From NCBI RefSeq assembly GCF_000718775.1, contig NZ_JOCB01000068.1, positions 1-46,885 on the forward strand: DNA of 46,885 nt, given 5' to 3'. Made by a program: the position numbers and the translations under genes. Below the pieces are notes generated by a model, which was not told the DNA's origin, did no database searches, and saw nothing but the letters and a program-made list of their open reading frames with translations. Positions 39,074 to 44,731 of the stretch are shown here, piece by piece. The stretch is from Streptomyces sp. NRRL S-31. GTDB taxonomy: Bacteria > Actinomycetota > Actinomycetes > Streptomycetales > Streptomycetaceae. Position 1 is the first letter of the stretch; each line of letters begins with the position of its first letter.

Positions 39074-39868
39074 TCAGCCGAAGCTGGCCCGCTCCAGCCA
39101 CGCGTCGAGCAGACCGGCGTCGCCGAGCACCTCGACCCGGCCGCTGTCGGCGGGCTGACGGCGGTAGAAGACCTGGAGCACGTCGACGAGGGGACCGCGC
39201 AGCGTGGTGGTGGCCGACTCGTCGACCCCGCGCCGCCAGGAGAACCCGTCGGCGCCCAGCTCGATCAGCCAGTCCGCGCCGATCTCCGGCGCGGTGTCCG
39301 TGCCGCGCAGCGCGATGGTGCCCGGGCCGCGCAGCTCCGCCAGCCGCGGGGCGGCCTGCGAGCCCCAGGGGCTGGCCAGCACGAACAGCCACTCGTCGAT
39401 GGCGTCGGCCGCCACCTCGGGGGCCACCTGGTAGTCCGCGCCGAGCGCGACGGCCGCGTCGGCGTGGTGCACCACGGCCTCGTGCGCCATGCGGCGGGCC
39501 CAGAAGGAGGCCGTCTCGACCGGCATCCCGGTCCACACCGCAGCGTCCGGACCGGCCGCGGTCAGGTCCTCGACCACCCGGGCCGCGCTGTCGCGCAGCC
39601 AGGCGGCGACCGTCTTGGCGTCCCGCGCGGCCGGCGTCATGTCCGGGACGGTGGCGTGCGGCACGAAGGAGGTGGCCCGGGTACGGACCGTGGCGGCCGC
39701 CCAGCGGTTGGTCTGACCGATGTGCAGCGCCAGGCCCGCGATATCCCAGGCGGGACAGGTCGGAACCCGCACCGACAGGTCGGACGCCTCGACGAGATCC
39801 GCGATCCGGTCGGTCTCCGCCGTGATTTCCGCGCAGTAACGGGAGTAATCCAATGGGTAATTGACCAT
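39074..39868 (-). CDS. Maleylpyruvate isomerase/DinB-fold metal-dependent protein (mycothiol-dependent type)
   Basis: A 264-residue protein from ATG 39868. A TAACAT about 8 bases upstream and absence of a ribosome site suggest a leaderless mRNA. The N-terminal four-helix bundle has the metal site of the mycothiol-dependent maleylpyruvate isomerase family: His49 in LALHIGQTNRW and the HExxxH-like H129-E130...H134 in RMAHEAVVHHAD. The C-terminal domain (from about residue 165) is the SCP2-like lid. Family members use mycothiol for isomerisation or transfer, and many are uncharacterised. Its location between BBE oxidase and acyltransferase genes suggests tailoring or detoxification in the ansamycin pathway, which is inference. 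Confidence 0.82.
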   Translation of the reverse strand: MVNYPLDYSRYCAEITAETDRIADLVEASDLSVRVPTCPAWDIAGLALHIGQTNRWAAATVRTRATSFVPHATVPDMTPAARDAKTVAAWLRDSAARVVEDLTAAGPDAAVWTGMPVETASFWARRMAHEAVVHHADAAVALGADYQVAPEVAADAIDEWLFVLASPWGSQAAPRLAELRGPGTIALRGTDTAPEIGADWLIELGADGFSWRRGVDESATTTLRGPLVDVLQVFYRRQPADSGRVEVLGDAGLLDAWLERASFG

Positions 39869-40027
39869 GCCGGAATGTTATCCGCCGGATCCGTGGCGCG
39901 GGCGTCGGCGCGGGCCGTCGAAGGCAAAGACTGGGGTGGTTTAGGGGGGTGTGAAGGAGCTCGGATGGCCGGAATCCATCGATACAGTCCAGCCGCACAC
40001 GCAGTCTTGCCGTCCAGGAAGGTCGTC

Positions 40028-41176
40028 ATGTCTCAGACCGAGACCGGCACCGCGGATCCCATATCCCCAGCGAAGGCCGTGTCACGCCTGCCGTCGCTGA
40101 CGGGCATGCGGTGGATCGCGGTGTCGATGGTGTTCGTCTACCACGCCACGTGGGGCGTCTATCCCCCCACGGCGTTCCCCGAACCCCTCACGTTCGTCAC
40201 CGCCAACGGGGGCTGGGTCGGGGTGTCGTTCTTCTTCGTCCTCAGCGGTTTCGTCCTCGCCTGGTCGGCCCGCGCCGGGGACACGGCGCCCGGGTTCTGG
40301 CGGCGCCGGTTCTTCAAGGTCTACCCGAACCACTTCGTCACCGCCCTGATCGCCATGCTGCTCATGGTCTGGGCGGGCACCGGGATCAAGCACGTCGTGC
40401 CCAACCTGCTGCTGGTGCAGTCCTGGTCGTGGGACACCGACGTCTCCCTCAGCGTCAACGGACCCAGCTGGTCGCTGTCGTGCGAGGCGTTCTTCTACCT
40501 GATGTTCCCGCTGTGGCACCGGCTGATCCGCCGCATCCGCCCCGAGCACCTGTGGTACTGGGCCTCGGCGGTGATCGCCGCCGTCCTCCTGGCGCCCTTC
40601 GTGACCCTGCTCCTGCCCGACCACCCGCAACTGGGCTGGGAACCCACGCCGGTGTACGACTTCTGGTTCGTCTACATCTTCCCGGTCACCCGCACGCTGG
40701 AGTTCCTCCTCGGCATCCTGCTCGCCCGGATCGTGCTCACCGGCAAGTGGATCAACGTCCGTCCGGGGGCCGCCGTCGCCGCCTTCGTGGCCGGCTACGC
40801 CCTCTCGCTGTACGTCCCCGACCTGTGGGGCTACACCGCCTCCACCATCATCCCGCTCGCCCTGCTCATCCCGGCCTTCGCCATGCGTGACGTCCGCGGG
40901 GAGCCGTCGCTCGTCGGCGGCCGCACCATGGTCTGGCTCGGCGACGTCTCCTTCGCCTTCTACCTGCTGCACCGGATGCTCCACGCCCACCTCGTCTATC
41001 TGGTGGGCCCCGGCCATGTGTGGCACTTCTGGGACGCCACCGGCCTCGCCGTCATCGCCTTCGCCCTGTCCACCCTGCTCGCGTGGGCCCTGCACCGGCT
41101 GGTCGAGACGCCCGTGCAGCGCCGCTTCGGAAAGTCCCGCAAGCCCAGCCCCAAGGCCGTGGAGGTCGCTGCCTGA
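40028..41176 (+). CDS. Membrane acyltransferase (acyltransferase 3 / OafA-MdmB family)
   Basis: A 382-residue multi-pass membrane protein. ATG 40028 has AGGAAGG upstream; an in-frame ATG at 39965 with GAAGGAG is an alternative that would add 21 residues. LTGMRWIAVSMVFVYHATWG carries the family's early His; then GVSFFFVLSGFVLAWSAR, FWRRRFFKVYPNHF (RxxR-type loop), VNGPSWSLSCEAFFYLMFPLWHRLIRR and about ten hydrophobic segments in all. MdmB/AcyA/CarE-type members O-acylate sugars of macrolides, so decoration of an ansamycin hydroxyl or sugar is likely. Its stop overlaps the SDR start (TGATG). Confidence 0.9.
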   Translation: MSQTETGTADPISPAKAVSRLPSLTGMRWIAVSMVFVYHATWGVYPPTAFPEPLTFVTANGGWVGVSFFFVLSGFVLAWSARAGDTAPGFWRRRFFKVYPNHFVTALIAMLLMVWAGTGIKHVVPNLLLVQSWSWDTDVSLSVNGPSWSLSCEAFFYLMFPLWHRLIRRIRPEHLWYWASAVIAAVLLAPFVTLLLPDHPQLGWEPTPVYDFWFVYIFPVTRTLEFLLGILLARIVLTGKWINVRPGAAVAAFVAGYALSLYVPDLWGYTASTIIPLALLIPAFAMRDVRGEPSLVGGRTMVWLGDVSFAFYLLHRMLHAHLVYLVGPGHVWHFWDATGLAVIAFALSTLLAWALHRLVETPVQRRFGKSRKPSPKAVEVAA

Positions 41177-42045
41177 TGTCCGTCGTACTCGTCACCGGTT
41201 GCAGCAGCGGCTTCGGCCTGGAGATCGCGCTCGCCTTCGCCCGCGAGGGCGACACCGTGTACGCCTCGATGCGCAACCCCGCCAAGGCGGACCGGCTGCG
41301 CGAGCGGGCCGCCGCCGAGGACCTGACCGTCGAGGTCATCGCCCTCGACGTCACCGACGAGACCTCGGTGCGGCAGGCCGTCGCCGATGTCGAGCAGCGC
41401 CACGGCGCCATCGACGTGCTCGTCAACAACGCCGGCATCACCTACGCCGGGGCGGTCGAACTGACCCCGGAGGAGCACGCCCGCCGGCTGTTCGACACCA
41501 ACTTCTGGGGTGCCCTGCGCACCGTACGGGCCGTGCTGCCCGCGATGCGGGCGGCCGGCCGCGGCACGATCGTCAACATCAGCTCGCTGGCGGGCCGCAT
41601 GTGGTCCGTTCCCTACGGCGGGTTCTACGCGGCCAGCAAGTTCGCCCTCGGCTCCGTCAGCGAGGCCCTCGCCGGCGAGGTGGCCCCGTTCGGCGTCCGC
41701 GTGGTGTGCCTGGAGCCGGGCAACTTCGCCACCGACGTACGCGCCAACGCCTACGTCCGCGAGACCGGCCCCGACGACCCCTACGCCGCCGACGAGTCCT
41801 GGATGCAGGAGTTCCTGGCCCGCAGCAGCGGCGAGGGCGCAGGCGACCCGGCGGTCCTCGCCCGGGCGGCCGTCGACGCCGTCCGTGACACGAACACCGA
41901 ACTCCACACCCTGGTGGGGGAGGAGGCCCGGATGATGACCGAGGCGCTTGAGGCCGCCGGCACCTTCGAGAAGTGGCTCCCCGGCTTCGTCACGTTCGCC
42001 GAGTCCGTCGCCGGACCGCGCCCCGTGGGACCGTCCGGAGCCTGA
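41176..42045 (+). CDS. Classical SDR oxidoreductase
   Basis: A 289-residue short-chain dehydrogenase from ATG 41176, sharing one base with the acyltransferase stop and so translationally coupled. TGCSSGFG (cofactor loop, residues 7-14), NNAG in VLVNNAGITYAG, Ser in NISSLAG, catalytic YAASK and the following LEPGNFATDV place it with the extended-C-terminus SDR group related to 17-beta-hydroxysteroid dehydrogenases. The natural substrate is likely a hydroxyl/ketone on the polyketide or on its sugar. It is not the aminoshikimate enzyme. Followed by a terminator hairpin. Confidence 0.88.
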   Translation: MSVVLVTGCSSGFGLEIALAFAREGDTVYASMRNPAKADRLRERAAAEDLTVEVIALDVTDETSVRQAVADVEQRHGAIDVLVNNAGITYAGAVELTPEEHARRLFDTNFWGALRTVRAVLPAMRAAGRGTIVNISSLAGRMWSVPYGGFYAASKFALGSVSEALAGEVAPFGVRVVCLEPGNFATDVRANAYVRETGPDDPYAADESWMQEFLARSSGEGAGDPAVLARAAVDAVRDTNTELHTLVGEEARMMTEALEAAGTFEKWLPGFVTFAESVAGPRPVGPSGA

Positions 42046-42062
42046 CGGCACAAGGGGGTGTG

Positions 42063-42092
42063 AGGGGGGTGGTCACGGGAGGCCACCCCCCT
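42063..42092 (+). terminator. Hairpin terminator after the acyltransferase-SDR pair
   Basis: 10-bp stem AGGGGGGTGG (42063-42072) / CCACCCCCCT (42083-42092) followed by TT. Confidence 0.75.
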
Positions 42093-42135
42093 TTCGCCGA
42101 TCCAGACTGAACGCACCCACGAGGAGGACCAGCCG

Positions 42136-42924
42136 ATGTTCGACGTTGCCGCATACGCCAGCCACCTGGGCTACGAGGGCTCCCTGGAGCCCACCCTGGA
42201 CACCCTGCGGGCACTGCACCGGGGGCACCTGGAGTCGATCCCCTTCGACAACACCCTGCACGCCCACAAGGGACTCGCGGTCTGGGACGAGGTGGAGACC
42301 GACCCCGACGTGCTCTTCGAGCAGCTCGTCACCGGCCGGCGCGGCGGCGTCTGCCACGAGCTGAGCGGACTGTTCCGGACCCTGCTCCAGCGCCTCGGCT
42401 ACGACGTGCTGATCCTGTCCGCGGGCATCCGCGGCGCGAACGACCAGTACGGACCCGACCTGGAGCACATGCTCAACGCGGTCCGGATCGACGGCGAGAC
42501 GTACCTGGTGGACGTCGGCTTCGTCGGCCCGTCCTTCATCGAGCCGCTGAAGGTCGCCGACCAGGAGCAGGAGCAGAACGGCTTCCGCTTCAAGGTGGTG
42601 GACCAGGACGGCTACAAGGTCGTGCTGCGCCACGGCGCCACCGGCGACTGGCAGGGCGTCTACCGGTTCCGCGACCGCGAGCGCCGGCTGACCGACTGGA
42701 AGGGCTTCTCCAGCACGGTCGAGAAGGACATGGAGTGGTTCTGGGAGGGCGAACAGCTCACCGCCGGCACGAAGATCCAGGGACGCACCAGCGAGAAGGG
42801 CCAGCAGATCCTGATCGGCCGCCGGTACGTCGAGTCCAGGGACGGCGCGGAGAAGGTCCGCTCGATCATCGACAAGACCGAGTACGCGAACCTGGTGCGC
42901 GAGATCCTGCGGCAGACGGACTGA
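42136..42924 (+). CDS. Amide synthase, arylamine N-acetyltransferase fold (RifF-like)
   Basis: A 262-residue NAT-fold enzyme from ATG 42136 (GAGGAGG upstream). The Cys-His-Asp triad is visible: Cys73 in RRGGVCHELSG, His111 in LEHMLNAV and Asp126 in YLVDVGF; FDNTLHAHKG is also typical. In ansamycin clusters such proteins (RifF, GdmF, NatF) take the finished chain from the last PKS acyl carrier protein on the Cys and close the macrolactam onto the AHBA amine. The adjacent PKS end has no thioesterase, which fits. Length is normal. It is transcribed towards the monooxygenase and PKS genes rather than directly after the PKS as in rif. Confidence 0.92.
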   Translation: MFDVAAYASHLGYEGSLEPTLDTLRALHRGHLESIPFDNTLHAHKGLAVWDEVETDPDVLFEQLVTGRRGGVCHELSGLFRTLLQRLGYDVLILSAGIRGANDQYGPDLEHMLNAVRIDGETYLVDVGFVGPSFIEPLKVADQEQEQNGFRFKVVDQDGYKVVLRHGATGDWQGVYRFRDRERRLTDWKGFSSTVEKDMEWFWEGEQLTAGTKIQGRTSEKGQQILIGRRYVESRDGAEKVRSIIDKTEYANLVREILRQTD

Positions 42925-42940
42925 ACGGACCCGTGCGCCA

Positions 42941-42975
42941 AGGGGGCCGTCCGGCAGTGCGCCGGGCGGCCCCCT
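42941..42975. terminator. Bidirectional terminator between amide synthase and monooxygenase genes
   Basis: 14-bp stem with one G-T pair, 42941-42954 with 42962-42975, loop of 7, between convergent stops (42924 and 42992). Confidence 0.75.
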
Positions 42976-42991
42976 CCGGCCGTTCGCCAGG

Positions 42992-44620
42992 TCAGCCGGC
43001 GGCGGGCTCCAGCACCCCGATCCCGTCCCGCAACTGCCCGATCACTGCGGCCAGTTCCTCCCGGCCGGCCGCCGCCCCGAACACGTAGAAGTCCGGCCGC
43101 ACCAGCAGCGTGCGGGTACGCGACTCCGCCAGGTACCGCAGGTACACCCCGTCGGTGTCGGTGACCTGCCCCGGCCCCGGCTCGCCGCCGTCCGCCGGCA
43201 GCACCCGCACCACCCGCGCCCGGAGCCGGTCCAGCACCGCGCGCTCGGCGTCGCCGAGCAGGGTGTCCGGGTCGTCCGCGGTCAGCAGGACGAAGCCGAG
43301 CCCGACCACCTCGTCGAAGTAGCCGGTCCGCCCGTCCCGGGACACCCGGCCCTGCGGAACGAGGTCACCCGCCGGCCGGCGCGGTGCCCGGCCCGCCGCA
43401 CGCCGGTACAGCAGCCCGTCCTTGAGCGGCTGCACCGCACCCTGCGGCCGGCCCCCGCCGACCCCGCGCTCCCGGGCCGCGAGCATCGACGCGTCCCGCT
43501 CGGCCGCCGCCCGCGGATCGTCCTGGCAGATGACGTGACCGAGGTTCACCGACATGGTGATGGCGTGCTGCACATGCTGCCGACGCTCCACGGTGTAGCT
43601 GTCCAGCAGGGCCTCGGACGCCCGGCCGGTGAGCACCAGGTCCAGCTTCCAGGCCAGGTTGGCCGCGTCCCGGAAGCCCGAGCACATGCCCTGGGCGGCG
43701 AACGGCGGCATCAGGTGCGCCGAGTCGCCCGCCAGCAGCAGCCGGCCCGCGCGCCACCGGTCGGCGTACCGGGCGTTGAAGGTGTACACGGCGTGCCGCT
43801 CCAGTACGGCGTCGTCCGGGGTGACGCCCTGCTCGCCGAGCAGCTTCCAGGCGCGCTCGGCGGTGTTCAGCTCATCGACCGTCTCGCCGGGCACCCGCAT
43901 GAACTCCCAGCGGCGGTGGCCGGGGCCCGCCGAGACATGGGTGCGCGGCCGGGCCGGGTCGCACACCTGGAGGTTGTTGGGTTCGTGGACCCGGGGCTCC
44001 CGCTCGGCGACGTCGCAGATCAGCCAGTCGTGCGAGAAGCCCAGGTCCGTCTGCGTGGTGCCCATCCGGTCGCGCACGAAGCTGTTGGCGCCGTCGCAGC
44101 CCACGATCCAGCGGGCGGTGAGGGCGAGCGGGGGCACCTCGTCGTCGTGCCGCCCGGTGGGCCGTACCAGCAGCTCGCAGCCGCTGTCGGTGGCCGTCAG
44201 GCCGACGGCCTCGTGGCCGCGCAGCACCGTCAGGGAGGGCAGTTCGGCGCCCCGGGCGGCCAGCGCCGCCTCCAGCCCCGGCTGGTACATCGCCGTGGAG
44301 TCGGGCCAGCCGCAGAGGCCCTGCCGCGACGCCTCGATCCGCAGCAGGCTCAGCCCCTCCGCGTTCACCCACTCGTAGGTGCCCGACGGCTCCGAGAAGG
44401 AGGGGATCCGCGCGCCGATCCCCGCGGCGGCGAGGACACGGGCCGACTCGCTGTCGAAGTTGACCGCGCGCGGCATGGTGTAGGCCGTGGGCCAGCGCTC
44501 CACGACGACGACGCGGTGGCCGTGCCGGGCCAGCAGGATGGACAGGGTCTGGCCGACCGGGCCGTACCCCACGACGAGGACGTCGCTGTCGCCGAAGCCG
44601 TCCGCGGTGGTGGTGTGCAT
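42992..44620 (-). CDS. FAD-dependent aromatic monooxygenase (Rif-Orf19/GdmM-like)
   Basis: A 542-residue group A flavin monooxygenase from ATG 44620 (AAGGAG about 12 bases upstream). VVGYGPVGQTLSILLARHGHRVVVVERW is the FAD dinucleotide motif at the N-terminus; RWIVGCDGANSFVRD contains the DG motif; RLLLAGDSAHLMPPFAAQGMCSGFRDAANLAWKL is the GD motif with the following helix; the last about 120 residues form the thioredoxin-like end. Close relatives in ansamycin clusters hydroxylate the aromatic AHBA-derived ring, either allowing naphthalene ring closure (Rif-Orf19) or quinone/quinol formation (GdmM). Which applies cannot be told. A four-copy 11-bp repeat sits directly upstream. Confidence 0.9.
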   Translation of the reverse strand: MHTTTADGFGDSDVLVVGYGPVGQTLSILLARHGHRVVVVERWPTAYTMPRAVNFDSESARVLAAAGIGARIPSFSEPSGTYEWVNAEGLSLLRIEASRQGLCGWPDSTAMYQPGLEAALAARGAELPSLTVLRGHEAVGLTATDSGCELLVRPTGRHDDEVPPLALTARWIVGCDGANSFVRDRMGTTQTDLGFSHDWLICDVAEREPRVHEPNNLQVCDPARPRTHVSAGPGHRRWEFMRVPGETVDELNTAERAWKLLGEQGVTPDDAVLERHAVYTFNARYADRWRAGRLLLAGDSAHLMPPFAAQGMCSGFRDAANLAWKLDLVLTGRASEALLDSYTVERRQHVQHAITMSVNLGHVICQDDPRAAAERDASMLAARERGVGGGRPQGAVQPLKDGLLYRRAAGRAPRRPAGDLVPQGRVSRDGRTGYFDEVVGLGFVLLTADDPDTLLGDAERAVLDRLRARVVRVLPADGGEPGPGQVTDTDGVYLRYLAESRTRTLLVRPDFYVFGAAAGREELAAVIGQLRDGIGVLEPAAG

Positions 44621-44639
44621 GGCGGTGTTCGCGCTCCTT

Positions 44640-44683
44640 GGGTCGGAGAAGGGTCGGAGAAAGATCAGAGAAGGGTCGCGGAA
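44640..44683 (-). repeat. Four 11-bp direct repeats upstream of the monooxygenase gene
   Basis: Units (plus strand) GGGTCGGAGAA at 44640-44650 and 44651-44661, AGATCAGAGAA at 44662-44672 and GGGTCGCGGAA at 44673-44683. On the gene's strand this reads TTCTCCGACCC and variants. The array ends 20 bases before the start codon. An 11-bp phase is the spacing used by SARP activators, so it is a candidate SARP site. Confidence 0.6.
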
Positions 44684-44690
44684 GGGGAAC

Positions 44691-44721
44691 GGGGCGGGCG
44701 GCCCGGCGGGCCGCCCGCCCC
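44691..44721 (-). terminator. Hairpin after the PKS stop codon
   Basis: Perfect 13-bp stem GGGGCGGGCGGCC (44691-44703) / GGCCGCCCGCCCC (44709-44721), 5-base loop, 11 bases beyond the PKS stop. It separates the PKS from the monooxygenase, which would then need its own promoter. Confidence 0.7.
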
Positions 44722-44731
44722 GACGGGCGGA

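Noticed and set aside
42136..42924. Xenobiotic-detoxifying arylamine N-acetyltransferase
   Set aside because: Fold and triad are the same, but position beside a thioesterase-less PKS end and a Rif-Orf19-like monooxygenase favours amide synthase.
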